Translations under genes and position numbers: made by a program | NCBI GenBank assembly: GCA_945830575.1 | Contig: CALZZE010000017.1 | Span: forward strand, 1-57,681 | Source of the DNA: an uncultured Subdoligranulum sp. | GTDB taxonomy: Bacteria; Bacillota; Clostridia; Oscillospirales; Ruminococcaceae | Direction: 5' to 3' | Length of the DNA stretch: 57,681 bases | Part shown: positions 27,001-34,759 of the stretch, in pieces | Layout of the letters: the number at the start of each line of letters is the position of its first letter | Numbering within the stretch: the stretch's first letter is position 1 | The notes under the pieces: generated by a model | Databases searched by the model: none | Seen by the model: the letters and a program-made list of their open reading frames with translations, nothing else | Told to the model about the DNA's origin: nothing

Positions 27001-28203
27001 ACCGGTTTTCAAAGACGTAAAGGCCTTTTTATAAAGCGTTTGATACAAATCCCGCTCAAAATAGCAGTTTTCGTAGCCCTCCCACAACGGAATATCTCGA
27101 TTGTTGGCCAGGAAAGCAGTCATCTGTATTGTCCGGTCAACATTTGTCATCTCTGCCGCTGAAAATTTTTCCAACGGCAGCAGGCAGGATTTGCTGGCAA
27201 AGGGCAGTTTTTCCCACTGCTTTACCGGTACAGAGATATCCAGTGGACGCTCATGGGCCTGCACTCCCAACAGATGAAAATGATAATATTCCTCATCCTG
27301 CACAGGGATGGCTTCCTGGAAACTCTTTTCCCAGAAAAGGTCGGTCAGATGTCCGTCCAGGAAAGTAATTCGGGCGACTAGGCGACGCAGCGTACGGTCG
27401 GTGTCAACAAAAGCTTGTGGGGGCACCCCGAAACAGATAACCTTGATTTGATTACGGCCCTGTTTATTCTGCAGCTCGTCCATTATATACAGCAAGTCCT
27501 GCGCATGGAGCCAGTCGCTGGAGGGGTCCCAGCCATCCAGAATCAGGTATCCGTTGTAAGGGAGGGCCCGGCTCACAGCCACACACAGTGCATTGCGGGC
27601 CCGGTTTTCGGTTTCCCATACAAAATCCGGTTCATCAAAGCTCAGGTGTAGATTGTGGCCGGGTGCAAACAGCTGCAGCAGCGAAAGCGAACTGGTACGG
27701 AACGTCTGGGGAAGGGGAGCGTCGGTATAAATCACGGTTTTCTGGACTGAAAAAGGGCTGCCAGGCACCGTACGTACAAGGGATTCCGGTGCGCTGGTGG
27801 CTACGAGGCGCCAGCCGCCACAAAGCGTCCGGTTGACGCGCACCATCGCTTCCGAAGCGTTCCGCTGCAGTGCCTGCCGCGCCGCATCCGTAATGGCGTC
27901 CCAATTGTTAACGATATCCTCGGGCAGAGAGCAGAATTCTTCACCGCCTTCGGGCATTTCAACCACTCGGGTAAGTTTCTTCCACAATTCGGTATAGTTA
28001 GGAACGGCCGCACCTTTCAAACATTCCAAGACTTTTGATGCCGCCTGCAAAAAGTATTCCTCTCCGTAAAAATCGGTTTGATATTTTTGCCCCAGAAACA
28101 GAACGGACGCGTTAGTTCGCAAGGCACTGCGGAATTCATCGCGGCTTAATTCCAAATGATTCTGCAGCTGTTCTTCTATTTTATTCAGTTGCTCTTGTGC
28201 CAT
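24076..28203 (-). CDS. Giant STAND-like P-loop NTPase with degenerate SIR2-like N-terminus (1375 aa)
   Basis: Residues ~1-290 follow the layout of SIR2-like domains in phage-defence STAND proteins: an LRTNASVLFLGQKY start, VATSAPESLVR where SIR2-like proteins have TTNYDxLLE, then YNGYLILDGWDPSSDWL (~220). The catalytic Asn/Asp are missing, so NAD cleavage is doubtful. Walker A LLKGPACSGKTVMLG (~413) and Walker B RVLVIWDGG (~482) define the NTPase. After ~600 the protein is mainly helical, like a sensor built of repeats, with a CCNRRCLYC cluster near 925. Ribosome site AAGGGGG precedes the ATG; a promoter lies 40-70 bp upstream. It is first gene of a two-gene unit. Defence function is inferred from architecture and location. 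Confidence 0.8.
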   Translation of the reverse strand: MAQEQLNKIEEQLQNHLELSRDEFRSALRTNASVLFLGQKYQTDFYGEEYFLQAASKVLECLKGAAVPNYTELWKKLTRVVEMPEGGEEFCSLPEDIVNNWDAITDAARQALQRNASEAMVRVNRTLCGGWRLVATSAPESLVRTVPGSPFSVQKTVIYTDAPLPQTFRTSSLSLLQLFAPGHNLHLSFDEPDFVWETENRARNALCVAVSRALPYNGYLILDGWDPSSDWLHAQDLLYIMDELQNKQGRNQIKVICFGVPPQAFVDTDRTLRRLVARITFLDGHLTDLFWEKSFQEAIPVQDEEYYHFHLLGVQAHERPLDISVPVKQWEKLPFASKSCLLPLEKFSAAEMTNVDRTIQMTAFLANNRDIPLWEGYENCYFERDLYQTLYKKAFTSLKTGIQRTDFLLLKGPACSGKTVMLGRLALDLSVHFPTIYLGPSSLPRECEGDENLYAQLAVFIREQFTKVMGNRKFNRKRVLVIWDGGFYETEAREIYYQLRHQLQISTEFLLVGSAYANPRNGNALRDDEVMLQPRLSEYEQESLYEKLNRNLGLDRIQFERALQMGNPRDDWHIQQDKEENTLLSVLSHLFRGVDDDIAQNLQRSAMNEVNAARVALQSALDRNMAMLEDARHDGALVTALKAFNCKWDEEVRNRITDCAVVLDDILAVAGRWRQSLHFELVFRVMEDLYRERYGKLLGYLGYWQALLNALLDYSPMIAWNGEDSSNWTLRYRSALEAQLFLDYRYPRKITSSDEAEHAKVKVSCEGMLGLEGRDIWRYIGKNGEVLQEQVAVQVLCSVLKMGRLDDGNNEFAYEALHLADCFGPNNEADSGMIRWYPYIAQQLIRYSEKNVAALQKAAFLLRHYDWTDKCLQTFNKTSPQSEDFYKKQLSTSNILIEAIRQVNASQTSVSKRQQIQLYTEWCCNRRCLYCPETAFMDHLTEAERQLVAGRQEYGEQLLLDVEQLIRTRLIPLSVASGEYGNQRIVYIYNDMLVYNIRVHKKLGIKDLRNLAAHMDFYWQYILFGLMDMKELVNAGASQQNKINEILNSWYELSKDTQWEAGATLNLDRHDKELYQCDQGNWWINRITALWHEPLSGQTQMQGADLLKNNLYLRSLDFQWEEKNRHLSKEERARAQLIVDVMEGKEGSAEQAGIRLPNGTAAHGCKNIYAAYQDTHLRLQEYYVRAKWMAETGLFPYVDMADVYLLEPYWDLIDVVCQNYCADTTGLGKDLLLHYLHAVLLWFRTSDSRLIRRRRQPEMFDDCRRPLRAPRNGRYNTSYLLLCWSDHTPVQVTCTVELEDKCAKIIEVQSDSKSEQVPEWEQMNNLLKNKYLYVADAVLGTGWNGGNSYTFGVRFNREGPVAAPIADLPEKGGTL

Positions 28204-28242
28204 GTCTCTTTCCCCCTTTCATTTTCAAGAGAAATCATTTTT

Positions 28243-28272
28243 ATTATACTATGGTAACACGTCGTTTTACAA
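28243..28272 (-). promoter_or_regulatory. Promoter of the STAND-like operon
   Basis: On the minus strand: -35 TTGTAA (28267-28272), 18-bp spacer, -10 TATAAT (28243-28248). It lies about 40 bp upstream of the start codon. Confidence 0.7.
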
Positions 28273-28444
28273 GCAGATGGACATTTTCTATCCAGTGACT
28301 ATAATCTGATACCGTTTGATTTTCTTAGTTCAAGGAACCAAACCAAGTCGGCTTATGCCTAGGTGCATCAAAATATTGAATGCAGATTAAATGCCGATTC
28401 CAATTATGTAATTGTTCCACCCATTTTGAAAAAGCTAAATGCTC

Positions 28445-28466
28445 TTGACCACCATCTGACCACTCC
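28445..28466 (+). repeat. Two 11-bp repeats before the right att
   Basis: TTGACCACCAT and CTGACCACTCC are adjacent with the same 11-bp period as the array at 2103-2157, and lie about 136 bp before the right att core, close to the 134 bp on the left. They are probably the element's own right-end integrase sites. Confidence 0.55.
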
Positions 28467-28601
28467 TTCTTTCCGACCGGTTCCGTGTATCGTTTTTCAC
28501 GTTTCAACATTCTTTTATAGCCACCAAAACCAGCGTAGGAAGTTGTGCACACCACACAATTTCCGGCGCTGTATTATTGAGTTCTGCCGTTTGTCACGGT
28601 T

Positions 28602-28812
28602 CTCCGACCCGGAAGGCCAGAGGTTCGAATCCTCCCGGTCGCACCAAGAGCAGCACCTTATGGGGTGCTGCTCTTTTTGTTTTGCATGGATTTTATGGAG
28701 CAGTAAAAGAGGGGGATTCGAACAGCCCGTGCCCCGCGCTTTGCGTCCCGCGGGGCAGAAACGCCCCGGTGGGGCGTTTCTAGGGCGCGGCTTGGCGAAT
28801 CCCTTCAGGCGC
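28602..28812 (+). repeat. Right 211-bp att repeat with tRNA-Arg(CCG) 3' half
   Basis: Copy of 2291-2501 with four differences by eye. It again starts in the anticodon loop and gives the tRNA 3' half through CCA (28602-28646), terminator (28648-28688) and two GC hairpins. The bases upstream do not restore a tRNA, so this is a displaced or second-element copy. Sequence similarity to the left end continues past the repeat into the 90-aa gene. Confidence 0.9.
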
Positions 28813-28869
28813 TCCAGAAAACATTATTGCGATGTATTTTTTGCAATGAGGTCTTTCTTTTTTGATTTT

Positions 28870-29142
28870 TTAGAATAATTTTAGCAACATATCATCAGTG
28901 GCGTCTGTGTACTGCCCCTGCTTAATTTTCTTGTTTCGCAGCTGATTTACATCGTTTCTTGCAAGACGGACTTCCTCACCGGTGAAAACTGCTTTTTTAC
29001 CCACTGGGAGAGAATCAACTTTGAGTATCAAATATCCGGTTTCACGCCAACCTGTGTTCATGGTTCTCTGCCGATAATAGTAATCGCCCAGCGCTTTCAG
29101 CAAAATAATTTTATTGGCGCGCGTCAGCTTGATTTTTCTCAT
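28870..29142 (-). CDS. Small basic element-end protein, 90 aa (paralogue 2)
   Basis: Starts MRKIKLTRANKIILLKAL, the same start and length as the 2779-3051 protein; over half the residues agree by eye, ending QGQYTDATDDMLLKL. An upstream in-frame Met exists but the paralogue supports this start. In element B this gene follows the integrase; here no integrase is present upstream. It therefore marks the left end of a third, mostly deleted element. Confidence 0.65.
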   Translation of the reverse strand: MRKIKLTRANKIILLKALGDYYYRQRTMNTGWRETGYLILKVDSLPVGKKAVFTGEEVRLARNDVNQLRNKKIKQGQYTDATDDMLLKLF

Positions 29143-29617
29143 AATCCAACCTGCTTCTATCAAGCATAAGAATAACACCTTGCAGTTGTGCAGTCAACAG
29201 CTAAAAACAAATTTTGGAAGATTAAACAACTACATAAGATTTTATTTGTGAAAAAGAAAAATACCGCCCACGCAGCGCAGCGATGATTTTGTCGGATGAA
29301 GTAAGCGGCAAAATAGATCGGGTGTGTTGCGGGGCGGTAAAAATCTTCATGGGGAATAAATCCTCGCCGTTCTGTACTTTTCTACAAGACCGCGTTTGCG
29401 TAGCAATGAAAGCCCCAGTGGGGCTTTTAAGCGGCAGAGCGGTCTTGCGCAAGCAAGATGGAGGGGCATTGCCCCGACAAGCTCGGTGGGATTTGCGATA
29501 AAGGGTATCACGGATTGCAGCGAGCGTCAAGATGGTTTTGCAAATTTTATTGCAGTAAAGCGGTGATAGTAGGACTTATACTTAACACACGGCAAGAAAC
29601 AATTTCGATTTCGCATA
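29143..29617. other. 475-bp noncoding region, possible transfer-origin remnant
   Basis: No convincing gene. It contains a large nested stem-loop (CAAGACCGC 29385-29393 with GCGGTCTTG 29439-29447, and inside it AAGCCCC / GGGGCTT), followed by a GGGGC-ATT-GCCCC hairpin and the sequence ACAAGCTCGG. This arrangement recalls the origin-of-transfer region of Tn1549-type conjugative elements, but I cannot confirm it. The region probably belongs to the remnant of a mobile element. Confidence 0.35.
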
Positions 29618-29646
29618 TTGTAATGTTCGCAGAAAAAACTTATAAT
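29618..29646 (+). promoter_or_regulatory. Promoter of the two-component/ABC operon
   Basis: -35 TTGTAA (29618-29623), 17-bp spacer, -10 TATAAT (29641-29646), 48 bp before the response-regulator start. Confidence 0.75.
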
Positions 29647-29693
29647 GCTTTTGAACCTGTAGGACACACAAAACGCGGAAAAGAGAGGGAATC

Positions 29694-30374
29694 ATGAGAA
29701 AACTGTTCCTTTTGGAAGATGATCTGAGCCTGTTAAGTGGGCTGACCTTTGCATTCAAGAAACAGGGCTTTGTACTGGATACAGCCCGGACGCTGGCAGA
29801 AGCCGAGGTGCTGTGGTCAGGCAGAAAATATGACCTGCTGGTGCTGGATGTTTCCCTGCCGGATGGCTCTGGCTTCGATTTCTGCCAGAAGGTGCGGCGC
29901 ACATCCAACGTGCCGATTCTGTTCCTGACTGCTTCGGATGAGGAAATGAATATCATCATGGGACTGGATATGGGCGGGGATGATTACCTGACCAAGCCGT
30001 TCAAGCTGGGTGTCCTGTTGTCGCGGGTCAATGCACTGCTTCGCCGTGCAAATGCGTCCAGCGCAGGAGAACCCGTACTGGAATCGGGCAGTATCACCGT
30101 CCGGCTGTTGCAGGGACAGGCGTACAAAAACGGAATCTTGCTAGAACTGACCGGCGCAGAGTACAAGCTGCTCTGCTTCTTTATGCAGCATCCGAATGCC
30201 GTGCTATCCAAGGAACAAATTCTGGATGCACTGTGGGACTGCGATGGGGATTACATTGACAGCAGTGCCTTAACAGTGTACATCCGGCGGCTGCGGATGA
30301 AGATTGAGGACGACCCCGGCAAACCGCAGATGCTGCTGACTGTCCGCGGCATGGGCTATAAATGGAATGGGTAA
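29694..30374 (+). CDS. OmpR-family response regulator
   Basis: A 226-aa regulator: receiver domain with acidic pair EDD (~9), phospho-acceptor Asp in LLVLDVSLPDGSG (~51), the conserved DYLTKPFK (Lys ~101), then an OmpR-type winged helix ending VYIRRLRMKIEDDP...TVRGMGYKW. GAGAGGG before the start. The gene for its kinase follows nine bases later, then an ABC transporter. This arrangement is typical of peptide-antibiotic sensing and resistance; the regulator probably turns on the transporter genes. Confidence 0.93.
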   Translation: MRKLFLLEDDLSLLSGLTFAFKKQGFVLDTARTLAEAEVLWSGRKYDLLVLDVSLPDGSGFDFCQKVRRTSNVPILFLTASDEEMNIIMGLDMGGDDYLTKPFKLGVLLSRVNALLRRANASSAGEPVLESGSITVRLLQGQAYKNGILLELTGAEYKLLCFFMQHPNAVLSKEQILDALWDCDGDYIDSSALTVYIRRLRMKIEDDPGKPQMLLTVRGMGYKWNG

Positions 30375-30383
30375 AGGTGCCGT

Positions 30384-31421
30384 ATGAAAGTATTCGCAAA
30401 CCGGGAGATCCGGATTTTGTTCCGGACAGTGCTGGCGGTCTGGGCGGTGGCATTGGCTCTCACGCAGGGCATCGTATGGCATACGACGCGCGCATTCTCT
30501 TTCGCATTACTGTTGGTTTTTCTTCTGCTGGGCGGCTGTCTCTGGGGCGTGCTTTTTCGCTATTTTCAAAGGCAGAGCGCGCTTCTGGAACAGGCAGTCC
30601 AGCAAATCCAAAGCTGTCTGGATGGCAACCCGGATGCACGACTGGGCTGTGACCGGGAGGGAGAACTTTACCGTCTGTTTCACTCCGTTAATGCATTGGT
30701 GGCAGTTCTGAGCGCACACGCAGACAACGAGCAGCGGGAGAAGCGTTTTTTGAAAAATACCATTGCAGATATTTCGCACCAGCTCAAAACACCGCTGGCG
30801 GCGTTGAATATCTACAACGGTCTGCTTCAGGACGAAGCTGTTTCGCCGTCGGAGGTCAAAGAGTTTGCAGACCTGTCCGAACAGGAGTTGGACCGCATCG
30901 AAACGCTGGTGCAGAATCTGCTCAAAATCACCCGGCTGGATGCCGGTTCGGTTGTCTTGGAGAAGAAAAACGAAAATGCTGCTGAAATGGTGCAGGACAT
31001 TGCGCGGCAGTATAACTATCGTGCAGAAAAGGAACAGAAAAAGCTTGTTCTGTCCGGCTCAGAGGCGGTTACACTTTGGTGCGACCGTGACTGGATGCAG
31101 GAAGCTGTGGACAATCTTGTAAAGAATGCCCTTGACCACACAAAGAGCGGAGATACGATTCAGGTAGAGTGGAATGCACTGCCGTCCATGGTTCAGATCA
31201 AAGTGCGCGACAACGGCAGCGGCATCCACCCAGAAGATTTGTACCATATCTTCAAACGGTTTTATCGCAGCCGCTTTTCACAGGATACACAGGGCATCAG
31301 GCTGGGTCTGCCGCTGGCAAAAGCCGTTGTGGAAGCCCATCACGGCACCATTGAAGTAGACAGCGAGCTGGGAAAGGGCACGACCTTTACTCTGAATTTT
31401 CCGATTCCTACAAAATTGTAG
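30384..31421 (+). CDS. Sensor histidine kinase
   Basis: A 345-aa kinase with two membrane helices (~12-33 and ~40-60) and almost no outside loop, a HAMP-like segment, the H-box ADISHQLKTPLAAL (His ~137), N-box NLVKNALDHT and G1 box DNGSGI. The G2 region reads TQGIRLGLPLAK where GxGLGL is usual. The small sensor part suggests that it senses through the partner ABC transporter, as in Bce-type systems (inferred). AAAGGTG precedes the start. Confidence 0.92.
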   Translation: MKVFANREIRILFRTVLAVWAVALALTQGIVWHTTRAFSFALLLVFLLLGGCLWGVLFRYFQRQSALLEQAVQQIQSCLDGNPDARLGCDREGELYRLFHSVNALVAVLSAHADNEQREKRFLKNTIADISHQLKTPLAALNIYNGLLQDEAVSPSEVKEFADLSEQELDRIETLVQNLLKITRLDAGSVVLEKKNENAAEMVQDIARQYNYRAEKEQKKLVLSGSEAVTLWCDRDWMQEAVDNLVKNALDHTKSGDTIQVEWNALPSMVQIKVRDNGSGIHPEDLYHIFKRFYRSRFSQDTQGIRLGLPLAKAVVEAHHGTIEVDSELGKGTTFTLNFPIPTKL

Positions 31422-31522
31422 GCTGAGTGTAGGCTTGCAGTAATGTTGACGTGTTATCCTTTTCTGCACAGACAGAGATAATCCGTCTGAATCGAAGGAA
31501 CCTGCAAAGTGAGGGATACACT

Positions 31523-32206
31523 ATGGAACTATTAGAAGTCAACCATCTCTGCAAGACCTACGGCAGCGGAGAAACCGCTGTCCATGCGCTGAAAGATGTT
31601 AGCTTTTCAGTGCCGAAAGGCGAATATGTCGCGGTCGTTGGCGAATCCGGCTCCGGCAAAAGCACCCTGCTCAACCTGATTGGTGGACTGGATACGCCGA
31701 CTTCCGGCAAGGTGCTGATTGATGACAAGGATGTTTTTGCCATGAAAGACCGGGAGCTGACGATCTTCCGCCGCCGCAATATCGGTTTTATCTTTCAGGC
31801 ATTCAACCTCATCCCGGAACTGACCGTAGAACAGAACATCCTGTTCCCGGTGCTGCTGGACTACCAAAAGCCGGACAGGGCATATCTGGAAGAACTGCTG
31901 ACCGTGCTGAATCTGAAAGACCGTCGGAAGCATCTGCCTAGCCAGCTTTCCGGTGGGCAGCAGCAACGGGTAGCCATTGGCCGCGCCCTGATGACCCGAC
32001 CTTCACTGATTTTGGCGGATGAGCCGACCGGCAATCTGGACACCCAGAACACCAGCGAGGTCATTGCCCTGCTAAAAGAAACATCCCGGAAATACGAGCA
32101 GACCATCCTGATGATCACCCACAACCGCAGCATTGCGCAGACGGCAGACCGGGTGCTGCAGGTATCGGACGGCTACCTGACCGATTTTGGGAGGTGCCGG
32201 GAATGA
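31523..32206 (+). CDS. ABC transporter ATP-binding protein (MacB/BceA-like)
   Basis: A 227-aa ATPase. I chose ATG at 31523 (MELLEVNHLCKTYG), with GAGGG seven bases upstream. Walker A VGESGSGKSTLLN (~40), Q-loop FQAFNLIPELTV, signature LSGGQQQRVAIGRAL (~142), Walker B LILADEPTGNLD (~166) and H-loop His. Overlaps the permease start by four bases. Belongs to the LolD/MacB/BceA group, partnering FtsX-type permeases in antibiotic or peptide handling. It follows the kinase after a 101-bp gap. Confidence 0.93.
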   Translation: MELLEVNHLCKTYGSGETAVHALKDVSFSVPKGEYVAVVGESGSGKSTLLNLIGGLDTPTSGKVLIDDKDVFAMKDRELTIFRRRNIGFIFQAFNLIPELTVEQNILFPVLLDYQKPDRAYLEELLTVLNLKDRRKHLPSQLSGGQQQRVAIGRALMTRPSLILADEPTGNLDTQNTSEVIALLKETSRKYEQTILMITHNRSIAQTADRVLQVSDGYLTDFGRCRE

Positions 32207-34557
32207 GCAGCACAGAAATGAAAAGCTATCTGAGCCTGATCCCGATTTCTGCCAAGGTACGTAGACGGCAGAACCGCATGACGATTTTGTGCATCGTCCT
32301 TGCGGTGTTTCTGGTCACGGCGGTGTTCAGTATGGCAGATATGGCGATTCGGATGGAAACCTCAAACCAGCTGAACAAAAACGGAAACTGGCATATCATG
32401 GTAAAGGACATCTCCCCTGAAACAGCCGCAGAGCTTGCCGCACAGGAGGATGTTGCTGCATTTTCGGCGTATAGCGACATCAACGCTTCCCTTACGGAAA
32501 ACTACTTTGCCGGAGATAAACGTGCCGCACTGGTAGGAGCAGATGACGCAATCCTTCAAATCTTTCCGGGAATGCAGTGTAGCACTGCCCCGGCGGATGG
32601 CGAAGTGCTCGTGACAGCAAACATCCGGGATTGGCTGGATGTTACGGTCGGTACAGCGATTCCGCTGACGCTCCCGGATGGACAGACCATTTCGCTTACT
32701 GTCGCAGGTTTCAATGAGGATACCTCCGATGCGAACCAGTATGATGCTGTTGTGCTGGTGATGAACCGCAGTACATTTTCTCAGATTGCCGCACAGGTAG
32801 AAGAATCCTTTGAAACACAGTATTTCATCCAGTTCAAGCCAAGTACCAATTTGCGGCAGTCCATTGTGAAGATCGAAAACAAGTACGGAATTTCAGAAGA
32901 AAAAATCTCCGAAAATACTTACCTGATGGCGTTGAACGCAAGCAGCAACAACGATTATATTGTAGGCTTATATGCGGTAGCGGCTGTGTTGGCTGGCATG
33001 GTCGTCCTTGCCGGAATTTTTATGATCACAGGCAGCATCAACAGCAATGTAGCTCAGCGTACCAGCTATTATGGAATGCTGCGTTGTCTTGGGGCAGGAA
33101 AAAATCAGGTTCGGATGCTTGTCCGGCTGGAAGCTCTTTTCTGGTGTAAAACTGCTGTTCCAGCAGGATGTGTGTTGGGAATCGTTTCCACATGGGGATT
33201 GTGTTCCTTTCTGCGTGGATTTATCGGCGAGGAGTTCAGCTCTTTACCAGTGCTTGGCATCAGCCCGGTCGGTATTATCTGTGGTTCCGCGCTGGGACTT
33301 ATCACGGTTTGGTTCGCGGCATCTTCTCCGGCACGGCGGGCGGCAAAAGCTTCTCCGATCACAGCAGCAACTGGGAATGCGGTGGAAAATGCAGCGGATT
33401 CTCCGTGTCATGCTCGGTTGTTTGGAAGTCGTGCAGAGCTTTCTTTGGGCGTAAGCCATGCAGCCTCGTCCAAAAAGAACTTGCTTCTGATGACAGGTTC
33501 CTTTGCGTTAAGCATTCTCCTGTTTTTGAGCTTTTCGGTTTTGCTTCGATGGGTTGGATTTGCGCTGAATCCGTTGCAGTCCTACGCACCGGACTTATCG
33601 GTGGCTGAAACATCCGGGCAAAACGTCCTTGACCCGGTGCTGGTGGAGCAGCTGGAAGCTCTGCCGGAAGTCAAACACGCATTCGGGCGGATGTATTGCC
33701 CGTTCCCGGCGGAATATCAGGGAAAACAGGGGTCCATCGACCTGATTTCATACGATACGATACAGTTTGGCTGGGCGAAAAAAGACCTGATTGGCGGAAC
33801 CCTTCCGCAGGAGCCGGAGGATGGCACATACCCTGTGCTGACGGTATTCGACAAAAGCAACTCCCTGACCGTGGGTGATACCATTCAGCTGGAGGATGCA
33901 AAGCTCACAGTCGTGGGTGTATTGAACGACAGCCCGTTCAGTAGTACCGATTCCCCGACTGTTATCTGCACCGAAGAAACCTTCCATCAGCTGACCGGGC
34001 AAAACCGCTATGCGGTGATCGATATTCAACTAAAAGATACCACAGCAGACGCAGCCATTGCACAAATACACACCCTGCTGAGCGACACGTTAAACAAGCA
34101 GGTTGTTTTTTCCAACCGAATCGAAGGAAATCGGATGATACAAAACACCTACTGGGCGTTCAATCTGGTGGTCTATGCGTTTCTCATCGTGATTGCAGGA
34201 ATCACCATTCTGAACATCATCAACAGCATTTCCATGAGCGTGTCGGCACGAATGAAGCAGTATGGCATCCTGCGTGCCATCGGGATGGATGATGCACAGC
34301 TGAAACGCATGATCTCTGCCGAAGCTGGCACCTATGCGGTGTCCGGTCTTGTGGTGGGCATTGCGCTGGGTCTTGTGCTGAATCGGAAGCTGTATATCCT
34401 GCTCATCACCCATTATTTCGGTGCAGCGTGGCAGGTGCCGTGGGGCTGTCTTGCCGTGATTGTCGTAGTCGTGCTGGCGGCTGTGGTGCTGGCAGTATAT
34501 AACCCGGTCAGGCGAATCCTCATGCAGCCCATTACTGCAACCATCAGTGAATTATAA
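32203..34557 (+). CDS. FtsX-type ABC permease (784 aa)
   Basis: The start ATGAGCAGC has GGGAGG eight bases upstream and overlaps the ATPase stop. The layout is two FtsX units: first membrane helix ~27-48 (MTILCIVLAVFLVTAVFSM), external domain to ~245, three helices (~250-400), a further helix ~430, second external domain ~465-650 and a last trio of helices (~655-770). This is the size and plan of 10-helix MacB/YknZ-like or Vex-type permeases. With the two-component genes, it likely protects against a peptide antibiotic or exports one; substrate unknown. Confidence 0.92.
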   Translation: MSSTEMKSYLSLIPISAKVRRRQNRMTILCIVLAVFLVTAVFSMADMAIRMETSNQLNKNGNWHIMVKDISPETAAELAAQEDVAAFSAYSDINASLTENYFAGDKRAALVGADDAILQIFPGMQCSTAPADGEVLVTANIRDWLDVTVGTAIPLTLPDGQTISLTVAGFNEDTSDANQYDAVVLVMNRSTFSQIAAQVEESFETQYFIQFKPSTNLRQSIVKIENKYGISEEKISENTYLMALNASSNNDYIVGLYAVAAVLAGMVVLAGIFMITGSINSNVAQRTSYYGMLRCLGAGKNQVRMLVRLEALFWCKTAVPAGCVLGIVSTWGLCSFLRGFIGEEFSSLPVLGISPVGIICGSALGLITVWFAASSPARRAAKASPITAATGNAVENAADSPCHARLFGSRAELSLGVSHAASSKKNLLLMTGSFALSILLFLSFSVLLRWVGFALNPLQSYAPDLSVAETSGQNVLDPVLVEQLEALPEVKHAFGRMYCPFPAEYQGKQGSIDLISYDTIQFGWAKKDLIGGTLPQEPEDGTYPVLTVFDKSNSLTVGDTIQLEDAKLTVVGVLNDSPFSSTDSPTVICTEETFHQLTGQNRYAVIDIQLKDTTADAAIAQIHTLLSDTLNKQVVFSNRIEGNRMIQNTYWAFNLVVYAFLIVIAGITILNIINSISMSVSARMKQYGILRAIGMDDAQLKRMISAEAGTYAVSGLVVGIALGLVLNRKLYILLITHYFGAAWQVPWGCLAVIVVVVLAAVVLAVYNPVRRILMQPITATISEL

Positions 34558-34567
34558 GCCAAAACAA

Positions 34568-34615
34568 CAGATGCCCACCAGCTTATGGCGAAAACCATAG
34601 GTCGGTGGGTATCTG
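34568..34615. terminator. Hairpin ending the ABC operon
   Basis: Stem AGATGCCCACC / GGTGGGTATCT with an inner TTATGG / CCATAGG. The T-run after it is poor, so it may be a processing or weak terminator hairpin. It is 10 bp after the permease stop. Confidence 0.5.
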
Positions 34616-34759
34616 ATTTACGAAAAGAATTAAATGCTGTTCGCTGATTTTCCCATTGCAAACCGTTGTAAAATATGGTCTATATATTATACGAACGAAT
34701 ACTTGAGCCACCTGGTACAAAAGTGTGAGTGAATCCCTGAGCCAGCTGTGACCGAAAAT

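Noticed and set aside
29222-29530. 102-aa reverse ORF before the response regulator
   Set aside because: Covers the nested stem-loops; composition and lack of ribosome site suggest noncoding.
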